A stretch of 64,000 bases of DNA from Schizochytrium sp. TIO01 (taxonomy: Eukaryota > Sar > Bigyra > Thraustochytrida > Thraustochytriidae). A program made the position numbers and the translations under genes. The notes under the pieces are model-generated. The model ran no database searches, was not told the origin of the DNA, and was given only the letters and a program-made list of their open reading frames with translations. This document shows, one piece after another, positions 1-12,200 of this stretch. Position 1 is the first letter of the stretch. The number at the start of each line of letters is the position of its first letter. The stretch lies in contig SMSO01000014.1 of NCBI GenBank assembly GCA_004764695.1, positions 1,997,148-2,061,147 on the forward strand, in the 5' to 3' direction.

Positions 1-3000
1 GAGCGAGCGAGCTCGTGGCCACGGCGGGTTCTCCTTAGTTCACTCGCTCGAGTTGTGCACCGCGGAGTTTTACTATTTTCATGTAAGATGTATTATTTTA
101 ATAAAAATAAAATAAAAATAAATAGAATAATTTGTTTTCAAAGCCTTCCTGGAAAAGAAAAACAGTTTCTGTTCTGAGAACATTTTTCTCAAATCAAACA
201 GCCAAAAAAAGGACGAACTAAAATCTCAACACATCCGGCGATTGCTGTGGAATTGGATACAGACAGCCTCGATGGCGAGTGAACTTGTGTAGGTATCGCC
301 CAATGTTCCCGCTCCTCTACGCAGCATTACACTGCACATCTGGCAGCAACTCCGAGCTTTAGAGGGAGGAGTTGGATTGAACGCGAGTATTTGTTTAATC
401 CTTTTCAAAAGAAAAAGCGCCATTTTCCATGCTTCCGTAAAAAGACAAATGAAAAACATTTTAATCTACGACTCTTCTAAAGGCTTTGCAACGACATAAT
501 AGCAGTAGACAAAGCGAATCACTCCCTCGCTGGAAAACGTGGCTGGCTAGTCGCGATGGATGCGTTTCGAGATTGGACGGCACAACCAAAGGTGGCATTG
601 CATAGTCCGGCTGATTACTCATGCCGCAATTCAGTTGCCCAGCAAACCATAACGCTGCAAAATAGGACGCCGGCAGCAGGATGAAGAAGATTTGAGACGC
701 TGAGGAGATTGATTGACCACGAGAGCAGCGAAAGGACATCTTATTCTTCTTCACCGCTAGCATCTTTTTCAATCTCATCGCTCTCTGTGCCATCTATCTC
801 TCCAGTCTCGCTCCGAGTTCGTGAGATTTGATTTCCTTATTTTAGAACAAAAGAACATCGCGCTTTTAAAGCTTAAAAGAGTGATTGTTTGTGTACGCGC
901 CTGAACTTTGACTCTGTAACAATTTACCAAAGAGTGTGAGGCTGTACTAATTATAGATTATAGTTAGGAAAACCAGCGTAAACTCTTGCGAGAGTAGAGA
1001 CACTACTAAACAATCAGCATAGAATGCGCTATCGAAATATGTAACGAGTGCTGGCAGAACAATCAACAATCGAAACTAGAGTAGGAACGGGAACTTTTTC
1101 TTTCGTCTCTCCGGCCTAAGAGTTAAATCTAAGTGTGCCTATATGCACGCGCACCTGGATCGATATGCCCATCATTCTTCTGTTTTCCACCAGTCAGTCT
1201 CATTATTTTTAAAAGTAAAAATCGCAGTGTAGCAGGTCCGAAAGCTTTACTTTGATGAATTTAGCTTTTTTTTGCTTTTTTTTTTTTATTTTTTAAAAAA
1301 ATTCATTTTTATAAGTATTTAAAAAAAAAAAAATCAACATATTCATGAGCCTGCAATTGAAAAGAAAAAGAATCCGAAATCATGATTTCCTGGACATTGG
1401 ACACCGCCACGGTAGAAACAGGACAAGAAAAGTCAGGTGAGATTGCCGCGACTCAGGGTGCCTAGAAATGTTTCCAACTACATGAAGATTCACGCTGTCC
1501 TGATACCGAATTATCTTGATTATAACGCTGTTGCAGTGCAAGCGCTTGCATGGACTTGACGAATGAGCAATTAGGCACTCCAGAAAGTTTTGATGCAAAG
1601 GAAATGTGTAATCATTCTACTGGAACACATCGTTTTTATCTAAATATTGCATGAGATAGAGCACAATCCATATAAATTAATCCTGGGCGAGTTTCAAAGA
1701 CCGTCATGGTTCTTTGGGTGGTTCTGTATGGCATGAAAAACGAAGTAGGTACACGGCTGCCAGCCTACCGGTGGCTCGTTGTGCTAGGTATGATGACGGA
1801 GCAAGCTAGGATGTCGAAGTTGCTGACGATGCTCTGAATGTAGAAAGTTTCCAACTTCACCATGCCCTGACTTTGCTTCCATCGAAATTGCTGCCAATCA
1901 GAATAGAATTTAGATACGAGCTAGCAATGTTATTAGGAAACCAGGACATACATACCTACTAATCAAATGCAAAGAGCAACACTCCAACTCGGTCCATGTT
2001 TGTTATTCTCGAGTCGGAGACGAGATGGATGCAGTCTGCTTCAAGTACTATTCATTCCTCTGTATAAACATGTTGACAAAGAAAAATTATGCATTATAAA
2101 AGATGGAAAAAATGATCAGTTTTGGTAAATATAGTCAAGAAACCTGGAGTTACTTGGAGGCTTCTCCGTGAGAAAACTTGCGACCAATTAAATTAGAGGT
2201 TGGAGTGCAAGAAGTTGTTTTTTTGCCCGTGCGCAATTCGTGCAAATTTCTGAAACGAGCACCGCAGTATTGGTTACATCGGTAACCAGCAACAGAATGT
2301 CCAATAGCAAGCAAGCGTCTGTAAGTTTCATCGTGGTGTTCACCGCCCAAACGCCTGCCATTTGTTTATGGTTTCTCCTCCCCATCTCAAGCCATTGACC
2401 CTTCGAACTCCATCTTTCATTCGATGGCTTTTTTGCGACGTTGAGAATGATGATGATGATGATGCTATCCATACACACATTTTTCAATTACTCTGCTGTG
2501 GTGATTAGTTATCCTATAACTAGCTAGTCCTGGTTCCCTATTTGTAGAAAGAAGACGAACGGTTTTTTTAATAAACTTCCTGCTCCTTCCCGAAAGCACA
2601 TTCCACGTGCTACACGCGCTGTCCAAAAGCTATCGCGACATGGCCCCAAAACCACCTCCGCTATTGGTCAGCAGACAAAACAAACGACACCGCACCTCGC
2701 GTCGTACTCTCCAAGCTCTAAAAAATTGAATTCGGGCGCAGCACCAGCTCCGAGTCTATCTTGAGCTGCGAGTTCAAGCTTCTCCGCCCGCATTCTAGTC
2801 GGTCCTCGGTGAGCTCTGTTTGCTCCCGCTGTAATCAATTATTTATGAAATTGTTATTTTTTTAATGATTGAGACTTGAAGATGTATAGTGGTATAGGTG
2901 TTACTTTAAAAGTCCGAATCCGCCAAGCGTCTTGCAAAGTCTAAGTATCATATTTTAAAACCCATCTTATATCAATCCTCCGACCTGAATGTGAAAGCAG

Positions 3001-5311
3001 CAGTTCCTACACAAACGCAGTCGCCACACGTGAAACTCCAGAGCGAAGCCTGTACTATGTCAGTACGTCGATGCCAACCCCCTTTTAAACTTTTTTATTT
3101 TAAGATTAAAATAACTTGAGCAATTATAACAAATTCAAAATACTACTAGTAATGATAATAGACAAGAAGCTCTACGTTCAAAGTTCCAACTGGAAGAAAA
3201 GCAATTAGTAGCCAGTCGCTGCAATAAAATCGAGTGAACAGAACACAGCCTTTCGTAGGTTTCCTAGCGAGCAGTCGTCACTTGAATGTGGCGCATCGCC
3301 TCGCAGCAACGCCGCAAACTTGCAACCAGGCGCTTGTTATACTAATGAATAAGGAGGCAACATTTTGTCATCTCTTGGTTGTGACATCTACCTGCATCTT
3401 GTCCATTATAATCCAGGCAAATACATTGAGTCCATTTAGTCTGTAATTCTCTTGAAAATAGCAAGATCCTTTTTTTTCCTTTTTCTCAAAAGAGGAGGAC
3501 TTTTCAGCATTACCCAAACTCTCTACCTATCTGAGTAATACTATATATATATGCCTTTAAAAAAAAAAATAAAAAATGATGAAAAGGCATGTTTTTTCCT
3601 CCTTTTCATTAAAATCAAACATGAAAGGCTTTTATTTATTTTTTAAATTAAAGTTCGAGAGAAAAGGAGACCTACATTTTTAGTTATGAATGTTTGTCAT
3701 TATCTAATTTGCAGGACCATTCGTTAGAAGCCAGCCTCGGCTGTCTCCTCCCGGCCACAATGCCCTTTCTTTGTTTAATTCTTCGTTTCGAAAGTTGGAT
3801 AGAGCCTAGCAAAGACCAATATTATTGCTTGCCTTCGAATTTCGTATGGTGGGAACGTGCATATGCTGCTCAGAATTTAATACAAGTTGAATATGGTATT
3901 TACAGTTTCAATGTGACCTTTGCTCTCTCTATAAGTCCTCCATTTCGAGAGCTTTCCTAATCGTTTGAGATATACATAAATGAAACTCATACACAAGGAC
4001 GGTGATAAAAATGGGAGATAATAGCGTTACACTCCATAAGGCCTATTGGATACCAAAATGCTGAGGTCGGTCCTTATTCTAATACTTCTCTTGCACATGT
4101 TGTCAAGTGACGTATAATTTTACTTATTCTCGCACGCAACATCTGTTCTGGGACGCCACGTATTTGCTGGATTTTCAGTGAGGCACGTGTGAAAAGAACA
4201 CGGGGAATGGAAATGAAGTAGCTATCCACGAGCCGGGCGCAACGTGGCCGCGGTAGCTTAGAGTTGAGCCCGGAGCCGGATGCTGCTTGTTTCTAGCATT
4301 TAAAACGGGCTTCAGGGACGTGCTCCACACCAGAGGAAGCAAGTATATTAGCATAATATCACTTTCATAAGGCAAGACAGGATGAGCCGCGCGAGTGCTT
4401 TAAGTGGGTGAGAGTGGATCGCAGCTTTACTCCTACAATACCCTCTTTGTGCCATCTTGTGGGAGCTGTGGGGATAGAGAGGGTGAAGATATGCCGCGCT
4501 AGAGCAGGGACTAGAAAGAAGGTTTCCAAACAAGTAAGATTAAAATATAGATATATGACAATAATTGCGAACTTGCGAAACCAGAGCCTTGCATATCAAA
4601 CTCATTGCGGGCAATCAGGAAAGAAATAGTCCATTGATTTGTCACAGTGAATATATGCGGATCAAGTTCGTCGAAACAGCAGCTGTGCAACTTACCTTCT
4701 AAATCAACTGTTGACTGAGTCAGGCTACTCACAAAGAAAAAGAATTTCAGGCTGGGTCAAAGTCTTTCGTAGGTTGGTCAGGGTGACCCTATTTCGTATA
4801 TCTAGACTTTTCTTTTCGAAATTTAATTCTGAATCATTCGTTATCTTTATTAAACACTTTATATTATTTTTAATTTAAATTTATTTTTGATATGCCCCAT
4901 ATATAGCTTTTTACAATTCTTTTCGAGCTATTCTCTTCTAGTTGCTGGCCGTTCCCCTTTACTCGAAACTACTACAACCTATGTACTAATTTCTTTGGCT
5001 GTGAACAAATGGAGTTTTGGTTAAGACGGTCTTTCGTGGCGATTTGCGCATGGCGTGAGTTTCTCTCTTCTTCTTTTTGCTTATGACATGGGATTTCGCA
5101 TCATGTTCTCTAATTTTTAATATTAAAGAGTAGAACCCTGAATATCCTCGCGTTCCTGGTGGTGCTTCTCTTTTCTATTTAAAAAAAAAAAAGGGTCTGA
5201 GGCGACATTGGCTAGCGCGGCGCAAACATCTCAAGTGTGTCCGAATAACAGGCTGCTTGGTTGGCATCAATACAAGCGTACGCCCCTTTGAACTTACACG
5301 GCCATACAAAA
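1..5311. other. Gene-poor AT-rich stretch, no supported gene
   Basis: I see no gene that I can support here. Long A/T runs (for example near 1265-1335 and 3550-3660) and stops in all frames dominate. The only ORF over 100 codons with a genuine ATG is on the minus strand at 461-793. It encodes 110 residues with a basic start and one hydrophobic stretch (FFILLPASYFAALWFAG) that could be a signal anchor; a chance ORF or a first exon are both possible. A second minus-strand ORF lies immediately downstream at 226-459. No tRNA or rRNA was recognised. Confidence 0.6.
461..793 (-). CDS. Hypothetical 110-residue protein with one possible membrane segment
   Basis: An ATG at 793 opens 110 codons on the minus strand. 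The product starts with a lysine/arginine-rich stretch, followed by a hydrophobic run around residues 35-52 (FFILLPASYFAALWFAG), so a type II membrane anchor is possible. I do not recognise any family. There is no neighbour that helps. The ORF could be a first exon whose partners lie further left, or it could be chance. Low confidence. Confidence 0.2.
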   Translation of the reverse strand: MAQRAMRLKKMLAVKKNKMSFRCSRGQSISSASQIFFILLPASYFAALWFAGQLNCGMSNQPDYAMPPLVVPSNLETHPSRLASHVFQRGSDSLCLLLLCRCKAFRRVVD

Positions 5312-5465
5312 ATACATACATACATACATACATACATACATACATACATACATACATACATACATACATGCATACATACATACATACATACATACATACA
5401 TACATACATACATACATACATACATACATACATACATACATACATACATACATACATACATACAT
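5312..5465. repeat. (TACA)n microsatellite, about 154 bp
   Basis: About 38 tandem copies of the tetranucleotide TACA, with a single interruption (CATG instead of CATA) near 5370. Four does not divide by three, so every frame reads a 12-nt cycle: tyrosine-isoleucine-histidine-threonine on the plus strand and methionine-tyrosine-valine-cysteine on the minus strand. The long ORFs this creates are artefacts of the repeat. Confidence 0.98.
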
Positions 5466-5519
5466 TGTTGGTTCTTTGGCTTGTCCTTCACCACTGCCTT
5501 AGCAAAAACAAAAAAGTGC

Positions 5520-6074
5520 CCGAGAGGTACTGCAAATCTGATCCTCGAGACAGGAAAACTTGGATCCGCTGGGCCGGATCACTTGCTGCACGTGCGAGAT
5601 CACTCTTCAATAGCGCAGCGTCGCTTTTCGACAAATGCTCTACCGTTCAGGAGCGGTCTTTGCAGCAAGTGGCGCTTCATACATCGCTGTCTGGCTGTAG
5701 ATCTTTAGCGCCACTGCGACGAGCTAGATGTGAAGGTTAGGCATGGAGCTGTTGATTTTCCAGCTGGAGTACCCATCCTCACAGTAAAGCATAAGTGTTC
5801 AACCAACGTTGAAGAATTACACCATTTGTACTGCTTGAATTGCAACTCTAGCGCTTTAGTAGACTCGGACGTGTACTTTATACCCAAGCTTTGCTCTGCT
5901 CAGAGAGCTATACATCCAACTCCGAATTGCATCCACTTAAACTTCTCTTTTATCTTTATCAAGCCCTTACGATGTATTTGTTTTAGAACGAGCGAGGGAA
6001 GTGCTTCACAAATCGAAGATTTCGACTGGGAGAATAAGATAAGAAAAGGTGTAGAGATAGTTCTAAAGCGGTAG
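5520..6074 (+). pseudogene. Possible STEEP1/CXorf56-like zinc-binding gene fragment
   Basis: Two adjoining plus-strand frames look coding. The second (5730-6074) contains HHLYCLNCNSSALVDSD followed by an IPK. This resembles the YC-x2-C-(G/N)S...L(I/V)...PK start of the STEEP1 (CXorf56) family. It ends with GVEIVLKR, similar to the family's GGKVLLKR block. The first frame (to 5740) would join it in phase if the 34-nt segment 5730-5763 (GTGAAG...TTTTCCAG) were an intron, which is very short. The downstream CxxC of the family is not intact after 6074, so this may be a decayed copy or a spliced gene with exons I cannot place. Family assignment is from memory of motifs and is tentative. Confidence 0.25.
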
Positions 6075-9000
6075 CTGCAAAAGAATATGGCCCTGGGCGC
6101 TGCGGCTGGCAACGATAGATAGTTTGCTGGTGTAGAGGCCATATTATGAAGAGGAACAGGAGCACTTGATCCACTCAACTGACTGCTTTTAATCTTTCAT
6201 TTCATCAACTTCTTGTTTCGATTACTTAACCCCTTATAAATTTTAAACTTTTATTAATTAAAAAAGAAGAAGAAACATAGTATATACCTAGTGCTTTATA
6301 TCTACTTTTCCCTTTTTAAGAACTTTACCAAATACGGTAGAAGCTAGATGCAGAGGGTAATAAACAGAATTATTATTCTCTTTTTCCTGTTCTTTTTTGC
6401 GTTCTTTAATAAGATTAAAGAAAAAGTTACAAATGGAATTTCAGACAATAGTTCTACGAGCATTCGCGTGGCTCATCGAGTCAGGCTGCGAACTCTGGCG
6501 AGGGATATCTCGCTGCTTACCCTTTATATGCTCTTGTGTAGGCTGGGTGCTTTTAGGTAGTACCCGAGCAGAAAAGAGCTGACAATACAAATAGAACAAT
6601 TATCACGATATCTGAAGGTACCCTACTACTGGCAATAGTAGGTCATGCGTCTTCTTGGAGAGACATTCCAAGCCATTCTGAGTTAAGGTACACAGATAAA
6701 AGATCTCTGAGTCCAAAAAATCACCAGTTACAATGCATGAGTACAATTCATTATTACTCAATCCATGACCTGGCGATGGTTATAGTTTACCTCGAGGTTT
6801 TGGGCGCAATTCTTGAACCCCAAACAACACGCAAGTTCCACTAGCTCATTTGTGCAGAAACTTGCAAAGTACGAAGACTACATGCAGAAGGTATGCGTAG
6901 TTTTGTAACCGCGCATCGTTTTTCTTCCCAGAGCCCCAGAATTCATGGTAGCCGCATCTCTTTAATTAATATTAATAGGATAATAAGGAAGAATAGTACA
7001 AATTAAAGGATTCAATTACTTAAACTTGTGCCGAGGCGTGTGTATACCGTCTCCCGAATTTGCCAGTAACTTGAGGCAGAAAAGAGCAAGTATTCGCCAT
7101 TCCTTCCTGTTGTTTTGAACTGATGAAACTTAGATTCAAGATACCTAATATGCAGTGATTTTTAGATAATTATAGCACAATAGCTGGTGAACAAAAACAA
7201 AGGAGTATTCGTGCACCAAAAGTTGAGCGAGCATGGCTTATAACTCTGCTGATCAATGAATTGAATATCAACCAAGGATCTCTTGTCCCCCCTGGACTCG
7301 GAAAGTGGTGGACATCTTATCGTCTCCTTCAAGTTCCATGTGCCAGTAGTAGAGAGGATTAGTACCACATACTAATTCCATTGGTCTTACTTGTAAGCTC
7401 ACCTTTGAAAGCCGGGCTGGGCCGTGGCAGTGTGGCTTTGGTTGCAAGTTGTGTATTCTGCTTGACACTTCGGACGGATAAGGCACGTTCCGACAAGTTT
7501 CAATGCATCCATGAAGTTTGCCCAGACTAAGTCGCACCTTGCTGCCCAAATTGCAACGCGTTGCATGCACATGAAGGTTTATTTTATCCTCAAAATTCGA
7601 AGAAGGCCAACCATCTTTTTTATTTTTAGATAGACTGCAATCATTATATCTTTTTCCCCACTTTTTTTAAAACTACTTTTTAAAAAATAAAATTAAATAA
7701 AGTGATAAAGTAATACATATTGTAAGCTGCATTTCTAGGATTGTCTATACTCGATTTCAATTAAATATAGAAAGACTACCAAAAAGAGAAAAACCTTCAA
7801 TTTGAAAAGTTATGCAGGAAAGTTTCGTTTTGGAGTCATACCTCGAGTCCCCCTCTCCGTGGTTTCTCGGTTTCTCTAAAGAGACATGCATACTTCCTTG
7901 CATAGTGCCTGCCTGGCTGGGCTTATCGCGTACCTTCTTACAAGCTACAAGCTTAGATTTATAAGCAAGTTTAATGGTCTTCATTCGCTAGGCTTGTAAT
8001 AAGGAGCAGCTTTCCGCTGATTAACACAATGACTACTGGTAGCAAGGCAAATGTGTGCATGGTTCTAGCTATGTCAATAGCCGTATCTATAATACTGTTT
8101 ATGGAAGAAGATGACAAAACCCACCATGAAATGCGAATTCTAATTATCCCATTAAAAAGTTCATCAAATTTTCAACTTTCCTCAGTTTCTAATCAGTTTC
8201 ATGAATAAATCTCTGTGAAATAATACAGCAGTGCTTGTGCTGCCGCATCGTACTACACGAAGAAGTCCGCGGCCTTGGGCACGAGAGAAATCAGTGCACT
8301 GCCTTGAAAGGCCGGCTCGCTAAAGTGAGCACCGCGCCCGTGGCCTCCTCATCAAAGCCCAAAAACTGCGCACGTGTCCCTGCTGGCACGCGGCACAGTA
8401 TTTCTAGCGTGTGAAAATGTAAATTGCCGAGTCTTGCGAAGGGCTCAAGAAAACCACATGCTGGCCTTTAGATAATTCGATGCAGGAAACTCCTTTGTGG
8501 CAACGAGCAGGCTGACGTAGGGGACCCTGGGTAGTAAGGAATATCAATATGGCTTATGGAGCTGTCCTGGTTGTCGCAGTGCTGACTCATCGCTCAACAT
8601 CTCAAGAAGAAATGATGACCATCTCTAAGCATATGCTTTGATTGGCACACCTTGAGTTGCTTTAAGAATGAAAATGACCATCAAAGTAGTACAAGCTATT
8701 TCAACTTCTCATTGTTCTGTGTTTATGGCATTTCAAGGAGGCGCCTGATGGCCCTGAAGTGATGGCTTTTGGTCAGCTATTGCACGAAGTTATGTCTGTT
8801 GGTTGATTTGTATGCTTTGCCAAGCAGAATATGGTGGTCTGTGATGATGCAAGCGGAGAAACCTGGCTCAGTGTCAATCCTTTTCTGTATTTCATGGTTC
8901 ATGTTCCAGACTGAGTTTATTTGTTGAAAAGCGTGGCACGAGCTCGAAGCGAATAAGTGCACAAACTTCGTGCCAAGCGGTTGACGAAATCGGAATCGTC

Positions 9001-12000
9001 ATCATGGTCTCCAAGTTGGCCAACCTCGTCGATTGAAAGCAACAATTCCACTTTCACTTTTTCACTGCCCCATTAGAAAAGATCACTTCAACTCTTTTTC
9101 GGAAAGTTGATTTAGTTGCAAAGAGTTAAAATCACCATAAAAATCTGGATATGCTACTTTTTAGACGCTCAACTGTTCGATTAAATCCGTGGAATCAAAC
9201 TTGCTGGTCAACTCTCATTGATTGTAGCCACGCCTGATTCACTGTATTAATTGTCGTTTTAGCGCAGGGTGATAATAGTTGTGACCAGCTTGTGCTCGAA
9301 TGTCTATTAATTCCTAATCATAGAGAAATAAATAAAGTTATAGTGCTCTCTCAATAATCAAAATCATATTCGAATTTTAGATAAACTTTACGTGAAAACC
9401 TATCTCTGCTAAAAGTAACAGAATCAAGGCCTACGATGGTACTCAAAACAAAGGAAAGATTTGCTACCTCCAAATCTTACTCTAGTCTGGAACTAACTCG
9501 TATGCACAAACTTTGCCAAGTAGCCTAGAGGACGTAGCAAAGTATTAGAGCCTATGCTCAAGGTAGAAACATACTAGCAAGAAAAAAATGAAAAGTAAAA
9601 CTTTTTTCTAGAAAGAATATGTAATTTTAAAAATCGATTAGCAGAATAATTGCTGGCAATGGTTGGTTTGCAGCATAACGAAGGAAATCGCTACGTTTGC
9701 ACATACAACAGTGATTTTGGAATTAATTCAAATTTTTCCGCAGTATTGTAACTTGCAGCACTGGTAGTCTTGCAGTGAAAATGGGTATTATCTACCTCAT
9801 TTTCTGGATTTTCCCTATAACCCTTTGTTGTACTTGATGCACTTACTATTGCGTGTGTATAACAATGTTCCTTCGAACCTTCACATCAGCTTTGATTTGG
9901 AAAAAGCTCCTGGAGACCATGACTTATCAGCAATTTCACAGATAGCTGGGCCAGCACTATTAGTATCACAGCTTAATTATCCTATATCTGGTGGAAATTC
10001 TCTAGAAGGAGGTGGTTAAAACCTGGTGATCAATACTACATACAATTGTTCATCATTCGATTTTGTGACACACATTTTACAAGGCAGTGCCTTTACTATT
10101 CGGCATCTAAGATAGATGTACAAACGAGCTATTACCCAAAAAGAGAAAAAGGATATAAATTGAATGTCAATCCAGCAGTGAATTGCCCCTTGAATGAATG
10201 AATTTACTATTTTTACGCTACAGTTTCTTAATGGTTCCTGATCTCTCTTCTCTGCATTTTACAAATTATCAACATCTTTACTTCAATACATTCACGTCGA
10301 TACTTATAATTAAATATATTATTTCAAACAAAGACAAAGCGTACATCTTTACATTACAATAACCTTGCTACGACAAACTTCAATGCTCTCGCTGCAGCAT
10401 CTTCGCAATTGAGCAATGAGGTTCTTTCCGATGGACCCTCTTAAGATAGAGCTACAGAAATCAATCATAAATGATAAACTTGATTTGTCCTGGTGCGTCG
10501 TGCACTCCGATGTTCGATGATGGCTTTCAACGCCTCCTCCCTTCTGGGAAGCGTTCTCTGAACCTTATGTGGTAGGAATTTAGAGGCTGGGTAAGATAAG
10601 AGTTTTTAGTAGATACGGGACTATTAGCACTCAGTAGTACTTTTTAATCCTGTTTTTTCTTACCAGGCCAATAGTTTCTGTGGTAACAACTGGCTCGGTG
10701 CACAAGTCTTTGGACTCACTCTCACGAACATTAAAAAACTTGATCCAGGTATGATGAATCGGAGGCGCAACCTAGGAACAGCGCAAAACCTAAGCATGAT
10801 ATCTCCGAAGATGCAGGCTACGGCCCTGCACTTTCGCTTGCAATAATCATGATTTTCAGATGCAGAATTTCAGGAAGAGGCCTCGGAATGGGCATCTTCG
10901 TTTCCGATGGGGAGTATGGAAATCATTAGAGCAGGAGAATCTGCCCTCTCTCCCTCCCTCTCTCCCTCCCACGTTTCCTTCCCTATGCCATGCCGTGTCC
11001 TGCTGGACTTGAGAAATGATTATATCAGCGAATCGTTGTGCAGAGTGAAATGGAAGTCCCTGATTCCCCATTCTTAAAGTACCAAGGCTAAGGCATCGAA
11101 TTATCTCACTTGGTATATTGGAGCAGCACGTAAAAATTCGACTCCAGGCCTGATTCGAGAGTCGATGGCTCTTCCCGTTGGCACATGAAAATATTGGAAT
11201 TCTTGTAAAAGTATGGCTCAGCCACACTATTTGATAGAACAACACAACACGTTATTGGATTGCTATTATCATATTTCTATTTACTTAAGAAGATGCGTTA
11301 TTGCTTTTACGCTGCCACCATTGCAACTAAATTTGAGGAGTGTGAAAGCCAGCAACGGATGTGTTGATCGGCAATCTAGCTAGCAGAAAAGGCCAGATAT
11401 CCTCCGAGACGATTACTTTCCAACGATCTGAGTTGTGGTCGCGACGCCCTAGTATGCAGCTGTCTTCGAAAACTACTCCATTCTAGGCGAGTCAGCTTGG
11501 CCAATCAATGTTTTGCAGGGTTGCTTCGTTTCTGCATATGAAAACTAATTTCTGTGTGTTATTATTATACTTTTATCTTTTAATTTAATTAGAAAAAATT
11601 AAACATTTTGCTACACAATCGAAAAATATTGTCGAACCTGAGCAACTGGTGCGTCGAAACGTTTCAAACTTGCTCTTGAAGGTGGCCCGGCTCGGGATAT
11701 GGCGCCCCGGCCGTGACTTTCCATGGGGGTTCTTTTTCGCGTTGTCGGCGAGCTGGGCCTCCCGAAAACTTCTATATAGTAGGATATAGAGATTATTATT
11801 AATAAGATTATTACCGGGAAGATCTACACTTTGCACTGTAAAGTAACGCTTAATATTTTCCGAGTATGTTTTTGCCTGTGTGGTCTACGCCTCTCTCTTC
11901 GAGGTCTCCAGACTTGGCAGCCGTCCTGCTCGTCAGCGAGAGCCTACTAAGAGTGTGTTTCCTTGCACATTTATTTTGAAAAGAAGAGTTTGCAGAAATC

Positions 12001-12200
12001 AGTACCTGTATAACTCCATAATCTCAAGGGCTATTATGCTAAATGAAACCATAATCAACGCCCTGTCTACATCAAAAAATTGCGTATCAATAGTGCCTTT
12101 CCAGAGTTTAAACTTAAAGCAAAATTGGAGTAGTTATCTAATGTCTTGGCTTAAAATCACAGTGGCTTGCGGAGGGGTGGGATGGCACAATTGCTCTATT
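6075..12200. other. No supported gene; scattered coding-like scraps
   Basis: No gene model can be supported. Short stretches look protein-like but lack boundaries. On the minus strand, 7268-7570 has 100 open codons without a start ATG. Also on the minus strand, about 8260-8330 ends in SEPAFQGSALISLVPK. Positions 10856-11245 give a 129-codon minus-strand ORF with a GGREGG low-complexity run, which I regard as chance. The DNA is AT-rich with frequent stops and no tandem repeats of note. Confidence 0.5.

Noticed and set aside
5175-5502. Several overlapping ORFs with repeating Met-Tyr-Val-Cys or Ile-His-Thr-Tyr units
   Set aside because: They are read through the TACA microsatellite in every frame and have no nonrepeat coding support.
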